Assembly (NCBI GenBank): GCA_900757695.1
Contig: CAAEOU010000212.1
Span: forward strand, 1 to 9,404
From: an uncultured Oscillospiraceae bacterium
Lineage (GTDB): Bacteria > Bacillota_A > Clostridia > Oscillospirales > Oscillospiraceae
Reading direction: 5' to 3'
DNA length: 9,404 nt
Of this stretch, positions 1-7,058 are shown one piece after another. Both the position numbers and the translations under genes were made by a program. Under the pieces are notes generated by a model. It did no database searches and had not been told where the DNA came from. It saw nothing but the letters and a program-made list of their open reading frames with translations. How positions within the stretch are numbered: position 1 is the stretch's first letter; each line of letters begins with the position of its first letter.

Positions 1-4
1 CAAA

Positions 5-40
5 ATGGATGCCTCCCTCTAAGTTTCGGGAAGCATCCAT
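5..40 (-). terminator. Probable intrinsic terminator downstream of xpt
   Basis: An inverted repeat pairs ATGGATGC (5-12) with GCATCCAT (33-40). After one mismatch it continues with TCCC (14-17) against GGGA (28-31), leaving a 10-nt loop. Read on the minus strand the stem is followed by TTTTG at the window edge, so the end of the T tract cannot be judged. It lies 86 bp past the xpt stop codon with no gene between. On the plus strand no T run follows, so a minus-strand role is preferred. Confidence 0.6.
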
Positions 41-126
41 GATGAACTGCTAATTGTTTAATTCAATGAAAGTGTCCAGTAAACTGGGTACATATCAAAA
101 CCCTGACGCGATTTTTGCAATCTGAT

Positions 127-708
127 TTAGATGTGGCGGAATTCGATTTCGCCGGTCTCGCCGTTCATGCTGTCCACGATGGCCAGAGATTCCAGATGAA
201 TGCCCTTCTGGCGGAACCGGTCGCCGGCCCCCTGAAATCCCTTCTCAATGGCGATGCCAACACCCACAAGATGCGCACCCGCCTGATCCAGAATGTCCAT
301 AAGGCCTTCCAGCGCCTTGCCGTTGGCAAGAAAATCGTCAATGATCAATACCCGGTCGTTGGGGCCCAGATAACGCCGATCCACGACCACATCACTGATG
401 GTCTTGTGGGTGAAGGACTCAACCTTTGCAGTGAATACGTCCTTGCCAAGGTTCAGAGATTTGGACTTTTTGGCAAATACCACGGGACAGTGGAAGCTGC
501 GGGCGGCAATGCAGGCGATGCCGATTCCGGAGGCTTCGATGGTGAGGATTTTATTGACGCCTTCTCCGGCAAAGAGCCGGGCCCACTCCTGACCCATTTC
601 GTCCAGCAGGTCAATATCCATCTGGTGATTCAAAAAGCTGCTTACCTTTAGAATGTTGCCCGGATAGACCTCGCCATCCTGCATAATCCGTTTTTCCAAC
701 AGTTCCAT
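127..708 (-). CDS. xpt: Xanthine phosphoribosyltransferase
   Basis: This enzyme converts xanthine and PRPP to XMP in cytoplasmic purine salvage. The 193-residue product matches the usual length of Bacillus-type Xpt (about 194). Family signatures include KVSSFLNHQMD near residues 21-31, the TIEASGIGIA segment at 56-65, and the type I PRPP-binding loop VLIIDDFLANGKA at about 120-132 with its two acidic residues. The ATG at 708 is chosen because GGAGG (716-720 on the forward strand) sits 7 bases upstream and the protein then begins MELLEKRI, as in the family. The longer open frame to 825 would run through the promoter and the preceding terminator. The gene is monocistronic in what is visible: its own promoter lies upstream and a likely terminator downstream. 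No pbuX-like permease follows before the window ends. Confidence 0.95.
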   Translation of the reverse strand: MELLEKRIMQDGEVYPGNILKVSSFLNHQMDIDLLDEMGQEWARLFAGEGVNKILTIEASGIGIACIAARSFHCPVVFAKKSKSLNLGKDVFTAKVESFTHKTISDVVVDRRYLGPNDRVLIIDDFLANGKALEGLMDILDQAGAHLVGVGIAIEKGFQGAGDRFRQKGIHLESLAIVDSMNGETGEIEFRHI

Positions 709-725
709 GCTTCCGCCTCCATATC

Positions 726-738
726 CGGCCGGTGGCCG
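726..738 (-). other. Small GC-rich hairpin in the xpt leader
   Basis: On the minus strand CGGCC, loop ACC, GGCCG forms a 5-bp all-GC stem inside the short xpt leader, a few bases upstream of the GGAGG ribosome binding site. The pairing is seen directly. A role in translation or mRNA stability is only a possibility. Confidence 0.35.
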
Positions 739-753
739 TGTTTCGTAGACATT

Positions 754-782
754 ATTATAATACGCATTTCGAAAAAGCACAA
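754..782 (-). promoter_or_regulatory. Sigma-A-type promoter of xpt
   Basis: On the minus strand a -35 hexamer TTGTGC (777-782) and a perfect -10 hexamer TATAAT (754-759) are separated by 17 bp. Transcription would start near 747, giving a leader of about 39 nt before the xpt ATG. The -35 begins about 30 bp past the terminator of the upstream operon, which supports an independent transcription unit. Confidence 0.75.
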
Positions 783-810
783 GAAGAATGTCGGAAAATA
801 AGAAGAAAAG

Positions 811-842
811 ACCGGTCTGCCGCATTGAACGGGCAGACCGGT
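811..842 (-). terminator. Intrinsic terminator of the mnmG-tatD-deoC-nucleotidyltransferase operon
   Basis: There is a perfect 11-bp stem, ACCGGTCTGCC (811-821) with GGCAGACCGGT (832-842), and a 10-nt loop. On the minus strand the stem is followed by CTTTTCTTCTT, a U-rich tail. It starts 15 bp past the stop of the last operon gene and precedes the xpt promoter. Confidence 0.88.
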
Positions 843-857
843 TTTAAGTGCAGAGAT

Positions 858-1595
858 TCAATGGCAGCGCAGGTAATCTTCTACCTCCTGAAGCTGCTGC
901 GGCGTATTGACGCCGATGATCTGCATGCCCAGCTCTACACAGCACAGGCCGATTTTACCGCCCCGCTGGCGCATGAGCTCCGGTACATCGGTCAGGTAGT
1001 ATTCCCCCTGCGCATTGTCGTTTTTCAGAAGCTCCAGACAGGCCAGAAGCTCCTGACAATCAAAGGCGTAGACGCCTGCATTGAGCTCGCGGATGGCCTT
1101 CTGCTCCGGGGTGCAGTCCTTATCTTCCACGACCCGGATAAATTCGCCGTTTTCATCCCGGAGGATCCGCCCATAGGGGAGCTCCCGATCACTGGTGCCA
1201 GTGAGGAAGGTGCAGGTACAGCCGTTTTCCGCATGGGCACGGAGCAGGGACTCATAGGTTTCCCTGCGGATCAGGGGCATATCGCCGCAGCATACCAGAA
1301 CGGTGCCGTCAAAATCCTTGAGATACGCCCGGGCGCACTGCACGGCGTGGCCGGTGCCCTGCTGGGGGTCCTGTACGGCGTAAGGATAGTCAGGGAATGC
1401 CTTCATCACTTCCTCACGGAGATATCCGGCTACAATAACGGTGTCATCCTTGGGGAGGAAATTCAGAGCGTCCAGAACATAATGGAGCAGGGGATGGCCT
1501 GCGGCCATGCGCATGACCTTGGGCATGTGGTTCTGCTCGGATTGGAGCCGGGTGCCCTTGCCGGCGGCAAGGATCACTGCTTTTACCGGTTTCAT
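858..1595 (-). CDS. Stand-alone GlmU-like N-terminal nucleotidyltransferase (sugar-phosphate uridylyltransferase domain)
   Basis: The 245-residue protein aligns throughout with the pyrophosphorylase half of GlmU, which makes UDP-GlcNAc from UTP and GlcNAc-1-phosphate. Visible landmarks are the nucleotide loop LAAGKGTRL at 9-17, MPKVM with Lys26, PQQGTGHAV at 77-85, GDMPLI with Asp105, YGRI at 141-144, VVEDKD with Glu157, LNAGVYAF with Asn172, NAQGEYYLTD at 194-203 and GVN with Asn230. The chain stops about 15 residues after GVN, so the left-handed beta-helix acetyltransferase half of full GlmU (about 450 residues in total) is missing. No remnant of it follows, only the operon terminator. The start ATG has GGAGGG six bases upstream, inside the end of deoC, and two bases separate the deoC stop from this ATG. 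It is therefore translated together with deoC. The substrate may be GlcNAc-1-P or another sugar-1-phosphate. The fold assignment is firm and the exact reaction is inferred. Confidence 0.85.
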   Translation of the reverse strand: MKPVKAVILAAGKGTRLQSEQNHMPKVMRMAAGHPLLHYVLDALNFLPKDDTVIVAGYLREEVMKAFPDYPYAVQDPQQGTGHAVQCARAYLKDFDGTVLVCCGDMPLIRRETYESLLRAHAENGCTCTFLTGTSDRELPYGRILRDENGEFIRVVEDKDCTPEQKAIRELNAGVYAFDCQELLACLELLKNDNAQGEYYLTDVPELMRQRGGKIGLCCVELGMQIIGVNTPQQLQEVEDYLRCH

Positions 1596-1597
1596 GC

Positions 1598-2248
1598 TTA
1601 TCCCTCCAATCCGCTGACAATGGCGATGCCTGCGCTGGCGCCGATACGGTCGGCACCGGCCTTGATCATCTCCATAGCCTCTTCATAGCTGTGGATACCG
1701 CCGCTGGCCTTGACCTTCAAGCCGCTTGCGGACTTTTTCATCAGGGCAACGTCCGCTGCCTTGGCACCGCCGGAGGAGAAGCCGGTGGAGGTCTTTACAA
1801 AGTCCGCTCCGGCATTCTTAGAAGCCGCACAGGCCTTGACGATCTCATCCTCGGTGAGCAGGCAGGTTTCCAGAATGACCTTTAACACCTTGCCGGGGCA
1901 GGCGGCTCGGACGGCCTTGATGTCAGCCTCTACGGCGTCCCAGTTCCCGTCTTTGGCATGACCTACATCCAGCACCATGTCGATCTCATCGGCGCCCAGT
2001 GCAGTCATAGCACCGGCCTCGGCGGCTTTTACCACGGTGCAGCCCAACGGGAAGCCTACGACCACGCAGAGTTTTACATCGGAGCCTGCAAGGCACTCCT
2101 TTGCCAGCGCCGCACGGCCGGAGTTGACGCAGACGGAGCAGAAGTGGTATGCCTTGGCCTCATCACAGAGCTTCCGGATCTGGGCCTCTGTGGCATCGGG
2201 CTTCAGCAGGGTATGGTCGATCATCTTGGCAAGTTCCAGTTTTGTCAT
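1598..2248 (-). CDS. deoC: Deoxyribose-phosphate aldolase
   Basis: This class I aldolase cleaves 2-deoxyribose-5-phosphate to glyceraldehyde-3-phosphate and acetaldehyde in deoxynucleoside catabolism. The 216-residue chain matches the short bacterial DeoC form. It starts with [11 protein letters not shown] (10-20) and carries VCVNSGRA (39-46), the GFPLG loop (65-69), DEIDMVLD with Asp90, FVKTSTGF with the Schiff-base Lys152, and VKASGGI with Lys180. The catalytic Asp-Lys-Lys set is therefore complete. The ATG is preceded by AAGGAG, which overlaps the last codons of the TatD gene, and only two bases separate that stop from this start. Other deo genes (deoA, deoB, deoD, cdd, a deoR-type regulator) are absent, so its linkage here is to mnmG and tatD rather than a classical deo operon. 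Confidence 0.96.
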   Translation of the reverse strand: MTKLELAKMIDHTLLKPDATEAQIRKLCDEAKAYHFCSVCVNSGRAALAKECLAGSDVKLCVVVGFPLGCTVVKAAEAGAMTALGADEIDMVLDVGHAKDGNWDAVEADIKAVRAACPGKVLKVILETCLLTEDEIVKACAASKNAGADFVKTSTGFSSGGAKAADVALMKKSASGLKVKASGGIHSYEEAMEMIKAGADRIGASAGIAIVSGLEG

Positions 2249-2250
2249 GA

Positions 2251-3030
2251 TTATTCTCCTTTTTCGGTGGGAATGCGGAAGAAAAGCTTCCCGTTTTCCA
2301 TGGTAATGGCCGCCACCTCTTCGGTGGACAGACCCTTGATTTCTGCAATTTTTTCTGCCACCTTGGGCACATAGCCCGAGTGGTTCCGCTTGCCGCGGTA
2401 GGGAACCGGGGCAAGATAGGGGCAGTCTGTTTCAATCATAATGCGATCCATGGGCACAGCGGCAATGGCCTCCAGTGCACGGCGGGCATTCTTAAAGGTC
2501 ACAACGCCGGTAAAGCTCACATACCAGCCCAGCCGCACCAGCTCCTGTGCCATTTCGGCACTGCCGGAGAAGCAGTGAAATACCCCGGGAACGTTGTCGG
2601 CCCATTTTCGGACGATCTCCATGCCATCGCCGTGGGCTTCCCGTTCGTGGATGACGACCGGCTTTCCCAGCCGGTCAGCCAGCGCCATCTGACGGTCAAA
2701 CCAATGCTTCTGGATGTCTCGGGGCACATCGTCATAGTGATAGTCGAGACCGATCTCGCCAATGGCTACCACCTTGGGGTGCTGTGCAAGCTTCCCGTAG
2801 GTTTCCAAGTCTTCCTCGGTCATATCCCCGGTGTTGCCGGGCCATGCGCCCACTACGGCATAGACAAAGGGGTACTGCTGTGCAATGGAGATGGCCTTTT
2901 GAGAGGAGGGAATATCACAGCCGATGTCGTTGATGAGGGAGATCCCCTGCTGGTGGAGCTGAGGCAGAAGAATGTCACGATCCTCGTCAAAGGCTTCATC
3001 GTCATAATGGGCGTGTGTATCATAAAACAA
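2251..3030 (-). CDS. tatD: TatD-family metal-dependent hydrolase (putative deoxyribonuclease)
   Basis: This TIM-barrel amidohydrolase-superfamily protein has 259 residues, the usual TatD/YcfH length. Family members are metal-dependent DNases, and the physiological substrate here is inferred. The metal-site motifs are present: DTHAH (His6, His8), GEIGLDYH (Glu92), VIHERE (His128), FHCFSGS (His152) and [17 protein letters not shown] (Asp202). The usual G-x-H-P-H stretch after strand 2 is replaced by [10 protein letters not shown] at 61-70, so two customary histidines are absent. The start is a TTG at 3030: no in-frame ATG or GTG lies near it, the resulting N-terminus aligns with the family's MxFDTHAHxDD, and AGAAGG lies 8 bases upstream. 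The gene follows mnmG after 23 bp. It contains the deoC ribosome binding site in its last codons. Confidence 0.9.
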   Translation of the reverse strand: MFYDTHAHYDDEAFDEDRDILLPQLHQQGISLINDIGCDIPSSQKAISIAQQYPFVYAVVGAWPGNTGDMTEEDLETYGKLAQHPKVVAIGEIGLDYHYDDVPRDIQKHWFDRQMALADRLGKPVVIHEREAHGDGMEIVRKWADNVPGVFHCFSGSAEMAQELVRLGWYVSFTGVVTFKNARRALEAIAAVPMDRIMIETDCPYLAPVPYRGKRNHSGYVPKVAEKIAEIKGLSTEEVAAITMENGKLFFRIPTEKGE

Positions 3031-3053
3031 GTGGGATACCTTCTTCCTGGGAG

Positions 3054-4937
3054 TTACTGCTGCTTTTTTCGAAGCTCCAGATAGACCATCAGCACGGCGA
3101 TATCAGCGGGGCTGACACCGGAGATCCGGGAGGCCTGCCCAATGTTCAGGGGCCGGATCTTTCCAAGCTTCTGCCGGGCTTCCAGACGCAGACCGGTGAT
3201 GGCATCATAGTCGATGTCCTCCGGCAGCAGGTGGCCTTCTTCCTTTTGAAACTGCTCTACCTGCTTCAGTTGGCGCTTGATGTATCCGGCGTATTTTACC
3301 TGTATTTCTACCGCTTCCTGAATATCAGGAGAGAGCGCAGGGCGCTGCGGGTCAAAGGGGGCGAGGCCCGAGTAACTCAGCTGCGGGCGGCGCACCAGAT
3401 CGCCCATCCGGGCGGAACCGTTCACCGGGGCAGTTCCCTGTGCGGTGAGATAGTCGTTAAGCTGGGGGCTTTCCTGTACGCCGCAGCGCTCCAATCGCCG
3501 GGCTTCCGCTTCTACCTGACAGTATTTTTCCTGCACGGCGGCGTAACGTTCAGCGGAGATCAGGCCGACCCGGTGGCCGATGCCGGAGAGCCGCTGGTCG
3601 GCATTATCCTGGCGGAGCATCAGACGGTATTCGGTGCGGGAGGTCATCATTCGGTAGGGCTCCTCTGTGCCCTTGGTGACCAGATCATCGATCAGGGTGC
3701 CGATGTAGGCATCACTGCGGCGGAGCACCATGGGTGCCTCGCCCTTTAGCTTCAGGGCGGCATTGATGCCGGCCACCAACCCCTGAGCGGCGGCTTCCTC
3801 ATAGCCGGAGGAGCCGTTAAACTGTCCGGCTCCATAGAGACCGGGGACTTTTTTGCTTTCCAGCGTGGGCAGCAGTTCGGTGGGATCTACACAGTCATAT
3901 TCAATGGCATAGGCCGGGCGCATCATCTCCGCCTGCTCCAACCCGGGAATGGTATGGAGCATCTGGATCTGCACATCCTCCGGAAGGGAGGAGGAAAAGC
4001 CCTGAATGTACATCTCATCGGTAGAAAGTCCACAGGGCTCAATGAACAGCTGATGCCGGGGCTTATCCGGGAATCGGACGATCTTATCCTCAATGGAGGG
4101 GCAATACCGGGGGCCGATGCCTTCAATTACTCCGGAATATAGGGGGCTTCGATGCAGATTTTCCCGGATGATCCGATGGGTTTCGGCATTGGTATAGGTG
4201 AGATGGCACACGGCCCGGTTCTCGGGAATCTCGGTGGTGGTAAAGCTGAAGGGCACCGGTACGTCATCTCCGGGCTGTACCTCCATCCGGGAGAAATCGA
4301 TGCTCCGGCGGTTGACTCTGGGCGGTGTGCCGGTCTTAAAACGCCGCAGAGAAAGGCCCAGCGCACGAAGATTGTCGCTGAGCCCCACGGCGGCGTGCAT
4401 GCCGTCAGGGCCTGAGGCGTAATGGCATTCGCCGGTGATGACACGGCTGGAAAGATAGGTGCCGGAACAGATAATCACCGCACGGGCGGGATAGACGGCA
4501 CCCAACTGGGTCACAACGGCACCGACAGCACCGGTTTCGTCCAGCCGGATCTCTGTGATCATGGCCTGCTTTAGGTCCAGATGCTCCTGCTGCTCCAGCG
4601 TGTGCTTCATAAGCTCCTGGTATTTCCGTCGGTCAGCCTGGGCACGGAGAGAGTGGACGGCGGGGCCTTTGCCCCGGTTCAACAGCCGGAATTGGATGCA
4701 GGCCCGGTCAGCGGCCCGGCCCATTTCGCCGCCCAGCGCATCGATCTCCCGGACCAGATGTCCCTTGCCGGTGCCGCCAATGGCGGGGTTGCAGGGCATA
4801 TTGCCCACTGCGTCCAGATTAATGGTAAAAACGACGGTTTTCAGCCCCAGCCGGGCAGCGGCAAGGGCTGCCTCAATGCCTGCGTGGCCTGCGCCTATGA
4901 CGGCAACGTCATAGGACTCCATCTGATATTCTGTCAT
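3054..4937 (-). CDS. mnmG: tRNA uridine-34 5-carboxymethylaminomethyl modification enzyme MnmG (GidA)
   Basis: MnmG is an FAD protein that, with the GTPase MnmE, installs cmnm5 at wobble U34 of tRNAs reading split codon boxes. The 627-residue product fits the family (about 625-630). It shows the FAD dinucleotide fold [10 protein letters not shown] at 11-20, [22 protein letters not shown] near 49-70, ICSGTYL, the KTGTPPR motif, [15 protein letters not shown] with the conserved cysteine, [21 protein letters not shown] and [10 protein letters not shown] helical C-terminal MnmE/tRNA-binding region ends in the typical [18 protein letters not shown] 4937 is chosen because AGGTGA, a good match to the 16S tail, is 5 bases upstream. 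An earlier in-frame GTG at 4976 has no ribosome binding site. It is the first gene of the minus-strand operon. MnmE and RsmG, its frequent neighbours, are not in the window. Confidence 0.97.
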   Translation of the reverse strand: MTEYQMESYDVAVIGAGHAGIEAALAAARLGLKTVVFTINLDAVGNMPCNPAIGGTGKGHLVREIDALGGEMGRAADRACIQFRLLNRGKGPAVHSLRAQADRRKYQELMKHTLEQQEHLDLKQAMITEIRLDETGAVGAVVTQLGAVYPARAVIICSGTYLSSRVITGECHYASGPDGMHAAVGLSDNLRALGLSLRRFKTGTPPRVNRRSIDFSRMEVQPGDDVPVPFSFTTTEIPENRAVCHLTYTNAETHRIIRENLHRSPLYSGVIEGIGPRYCPSIEDKIVRFPDKPRHQLFIEPCGLSTDEMYIQGFSSSLPEDVQIQMLHTIPGLEQAEMMRPAYAIEYDCVDPTELLPTLESKKVPGLYGAGQFNGSSGYEEAAAQGLVAGINAALKLKGEAPMVLRRSDAYIGTLIDDLVTKGTEEPYRMMTSRTEYRLMLRQDNADQRLSGIGHRVGLISAERYAAVQEKYCQVEAEARRLERCGVQESPQLNDYLTAQGTAPVNGSARMGDLVRRPQLSYSGLAPFDPQRPALSPDIQEAVEIQVKYAGYIKRQLKQVEQFQKEEGHLLPEDIDYDAITGLRLEARQKLGKIRPLNIGQASRISGVSPADIAVLMVYLELRKKQQ

Positions 4938-4973
4938 GTGGTTCACCTGTGTTACGTGTTTTAAGAGAGGCAT

Positions 4974-4986
4974 CACGCAATGCGTG
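4974..4986. repeat. Short dyad in the mnmG leader
   Basis: CACGCA and TGCGTG form a 6-bp palindrome around one central base. It lies about 37-49 bp upstream of the mnmG ATG, at about +9 to +21 relative to the predicted start site. It could be an operator half-site pair or a small RNA hairpin (5-bp stem, 3-nt loop). No regulator is recognised. Confidence 0.35.
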
Positions 4987-5010
4987 GTACGACTTCGTTT
5001 TATTGTACCA
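4985..5010. repeat. Inverted repeat overlapping the mnmG -10 region
   Basis: TGGTAC (4985-4990) and GTACCA (5005-5010) are perfect inverted 6-mers 14 bp apart. One arm overlaps the predicted -10 element and the other lies just past the predicted start. Because one arm is upstream of the start, the full pair could act as DNA (an operator) but not as an RNA hairpin from this promoter. Chance occurrence is possible. Confidence 0.35.
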
Positions 5011-5031
5011 TGTTTCGGAGGCTTTTGCCAC
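5002..5031 (-). promoter_or_regulatory. Predicted promoter of the mnmG operon
   Basis: On the minus strand the -10 hexamer TACAAT (5002-5007, 5 of 6 consensus) is preceded at 18 bp by GTGGCA (5026-5031, 4 of 6 to TTGACA). Transcription would start near 4995, leaving a leader of about 58 nt. The -10 is good and the -35 is weak. Confidence 0.55.
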
Positions 5032-5073
5032 TGTTTTTCTCCATATTTTCCTGAATTGCAAGGGCTTTGCGGG

Positions 5074-5102
5074 TTGCTTTTATTTTTTGACTATGATAAA
5101 AT
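5074..5102 (+). promoter_or_regulatory. Predicted promoter of typA
   Basis: TTGCTT (5074-5079) and TAAAAT (5097-5102) are 17 bp apart, and TG at 5094-5095 gives an extended -10 (TGnTAAAAT). The start would be near 5109, about 58 nt before the typA start codon. It lies back to back with the mnmG promoter, with about 42 bp between the two -35 elements. Confidence 0.65.
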
Positions 5103-5166
5103 AAATAATTGTGATTCGGTAAATATGAACGGAAAATTGACGTTTTAGGAAGGGAGTTACCCAACT

Positions 5167-6999
5167 TTGGTAGACGAGAAAATCAGAAACGTAGCCATTA
5201 TCGCCCACGTTGACCACGGCAAGACCACACTGGTAGACGAGATGCTCAAGCAGAGCGGCATCTATCGGGAAAATCAGGAGGTCGTGGATCGCGTCATGGA
5301 CTCCAACGATCTGGAGCGGGAGCGCGGCATTACCATTCTGGCGAAGAACACCGCCATTACCTACAAGGACACGAAGATCAACATCGTTGACACCCCGGGC
5401 CATGCGGACTTTGGCGGCGAGGTAGAGCGTATCCTCAAGATGGTCAACGGCGTTATCCTGCTGGTAGACGCAGCAGAGGGCCCCATGCCCCAGACCCGGT
5501 TTGTGCTGTCCAAGGCATTGGAGCTGGGCCATCGTGTTATCGTGGTGGTCAACAAGATCGACCGGCCGGACCAGCGTGTGCTGGAGGTTGTGGACGAGGT
5601 TTTGGAGCTGCTCATTGATCTGGACGCCACCGACGATCAGCTGGAGAGCCCCATGCTGTTCTGTTCCGGCCGTCAGGGCACAGCCTCCTATTCTCCGGAT
5701 GTGGCAGGGACGGATCTCCAGCCCCTGTTTGACACGATTCTGGATTATATTCCCGCACCGGAGGCTGACGTGGATCGGCCCTTCCAGATGCTGGTTTCTT
5801 CTATTGACTACAATGAGTTTGTAGGCCGTATTGCAGTGGGCCGTATTGAACGGGGCGTGATCCATCAGAATGATGAGATCGTGGTATGTAACTACCATGA
5901 TCCGGAGCAGGTATCCAAGAAGCTCAAGGCGGTAAGTCTCTATGAGTTCGATGGCCTGAACCGGGTACCGGTGACTGAGGCTACCGCAGGCAACATTATT
6001 GCCATGAGCGGCATTGGCAACATCACCATTGGGGATACCATCTGTGCGCCCTCCAATGTGGAGCCGCTGGATTTCGTAAAGATCTCCAAGCCCACCATGG
6101 AAATGACTTTTACCATCAACGATTCTCCCTTTGCCGGCAAGGAAGGCAAGTATGTGACCTCCCGCCAGATCAGAGAGCGGCTGGAGAAGGAGCTCCTGAA
6201 GGACGTGTCCCTGCGGGTCACCGAGGCCGAGGGCTCCACCGATGCCTTCTATGTGGCAGGCCGTGGTGAGATGCACCTGAGCATTCTCATCGAGACCATG
6301 CGCCGGGAGGGCTATGAGTTTCAGGTGTCTCCTCCCCGTGTGCTCTATCAGGAGATCGATGGCGTTAAGTGCGAGCCCATGGAGCGTCTGGTCTGTGACG
6401 TGCCCTCTGACTGCGTAGGCTCCGTCATTGAGAAGATGGGCAACCGTAAGGGCGATTTGCTGGAAATGGCGCCTTTGGGCACCACCCGTATGAAGATCAC
6501 CTTCCTGGTTCCTTCCCGGGGCCTGTTTGGCTACCGCAATGAGTTCCTGACCGATACCAAGGGCGAGGGCATCATGGCCTCCGTGTTCGACAGCTATCAG
6601 CCCTATAAGGGCGATATTCAGCGCCGCCGCACCGGCAGCCTGATCTCCTTTGAGACCGGTGAGTCCATCACCTACGGCCTCTACAATGCGCAGGAGCGCG
6701 GCACCCTGTTTATTGGCGCCGGTGTTCCGGTCTATGAGGGCATGATCATCGGCTCCAACCCCCGTATGGAGGATATCACCGTCAACGTCTGCAAGGCCAA
6801 GCACCTGACCAATACCCGTGCCTCCGGCTCTGACGATGCGCTGCGTCTGATTCCCCCCAAGCAGATGAGCTTGGAGCAGTGCCTGGAATATCTGGCGGAT
6901 GATGAGATCCTTGAGGTCACGCCGAATACCCTGCGGATGCGCAAGCGCATCCTGAACCATGCAGACCGCATGAAGGCCCTGAAGGGCGGCAAGAAGTAA
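5167..6999 (+). CDS. typA: Translational GTPase TypA/BipA
   Basis: This is an EF-G-like GTPase that binds the 70S ribosome and assists large-subunit assembly and stress growth. Its 610 residues match the family. G motifs are complete: AHVDHGKTT at 13-21 (G1), RGITI at 53-57 (G2), DTPGH at 75-79 (G3) and NKID at 129-132 (G4), with a CSGRQG stretch in the G5 position. Beta-barrel domain II follows from about residue 200, then EF-G III/V-like domains with [21 protein letters not shown], and the TypA-specific C-terminal domain with [17 protein letters not shown] and the lysine/arginine-rich tail. The start is TTG at 5167: AGGAAGGGAG lies 10 bases upstream, a stop codon closes the frame at 5146, and no in-frame ATG lies nearby. 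The N-terminus ([20 protein letters not shown]) fits homologues. It is the first gene of the rightward unit. Confidence 0.97.
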   Translation: MVDEKIRNVAIIAHVDHGKTTLVDEMLKQSGIYRENQEVVDRVMDSNDLERERGITILAKNTAITYKDTKINIVDTPGHADFGGEVERILKMVNGVILLVDAAEGPMPQTRFVLSKALELGHRVIVVVNKIDRPDQRVLEVVDEVLELLIDLDATDDQLESPMLFCSGRQGTASYSPDVAGTDLQPLFDTILDYIPAPEADVDRPFQMLVSSIDYNEFVGRIAVGRIERGVIHQNDEIVVCNYHDPEQVSKKLKAVSLYEFDGLNRVPVTEATAGNIIAMSGIGNITIGDTICAPSNVEPLDFVKISKPTMEMTFTINDSPFAGKEGKYVTSRQIRERLEKELLKDVSLRVTEAEGSTDAFYVAGRGEMHLSILIETMRREGYEFQVSPPRVLYQEIDGVKCEPMERLVCDVPSDCVGSVIEKMGNRKGDLLEMAPLGTTRMKITFLVPSRGLFGYRNEFLTDTKGEGIMASVFDSYQPYKGDIQRRRTGSLISFETGESITYGLYNAQERGTLFIGAGVPVYEGMIIGSNPRMEDITVNVCKAKHLTNTRASGSDDALRLIPPKQMSLEQCLEYLADDEILEVTPNTLRMRKRILNHADRMKALKGGKK

Positions 7000-7010
7000 G
7001 TCGTAAATAT

Positions 7011-7039
7011 AAGGGCTGTCCTTTGCGGCAGCCCTTTTT
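7011..7039 (+). terminator. Intrinsic terminator-like hairpin between typA and rsmF
   Basis: AAGGGCTG (7011-7018) pairs with CAGCCCTT (7029-7036), with two further pairs (one G-U) toward a 6-nt loop, followed by a run of five T. It begins 11 bp after the typA stop and ends about 20 bp before the rsmF ATG. It probably ends most typA transcripts, with some read-through into rsmF. Confidence 0.8.
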
Positions 7040-7058
7040 CTATGGGAAAGGAGAGAAC

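Noticed and set aside
76..88. Small inverted repeat CCAGT/ACTGG past the xpt stop
   Set aside because: It has a five-base arm with almost no loop and no T tract, and is too weak to call a terminator.
709..825. N-terminal extension of xpt to an ATG at 825
   Set aside because: It would place the start inside the upstream terminator and translate across the TATAAT promoter. The ATG at 708 has a strong GGAGG and gives the family-typical N-terminus.
732..1688. A 318-codon plus-strand open frame opposite the nucleotidyltransferase gene
   Set aside because: It crosses the xpt promoter and the operon terminator and is antisense to a protein with full GlmU motifs.
4938..4976. Longer mnmG starting at GTG 4976
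   Set aside because: There is no ribosome binding site ahead of it, whereas ATG 4937 has AGGTGA at good spacing and gives the normal N-terminal length.
5087..5115. Alternative typA promoter using TTGACT at 5087-5092
   Set aside because: The matching -10 position at 17 bp reads TGTGAT, weaker than the extended -10 TGnTAAAAT served by TTGCTT.
7023..7058. rsmF starting at TTG 7023
   Set aside because: The codon lies in the loop of the terminator hairpin and lacks an SD. ATG 7059 has AAAGGAG upstream.
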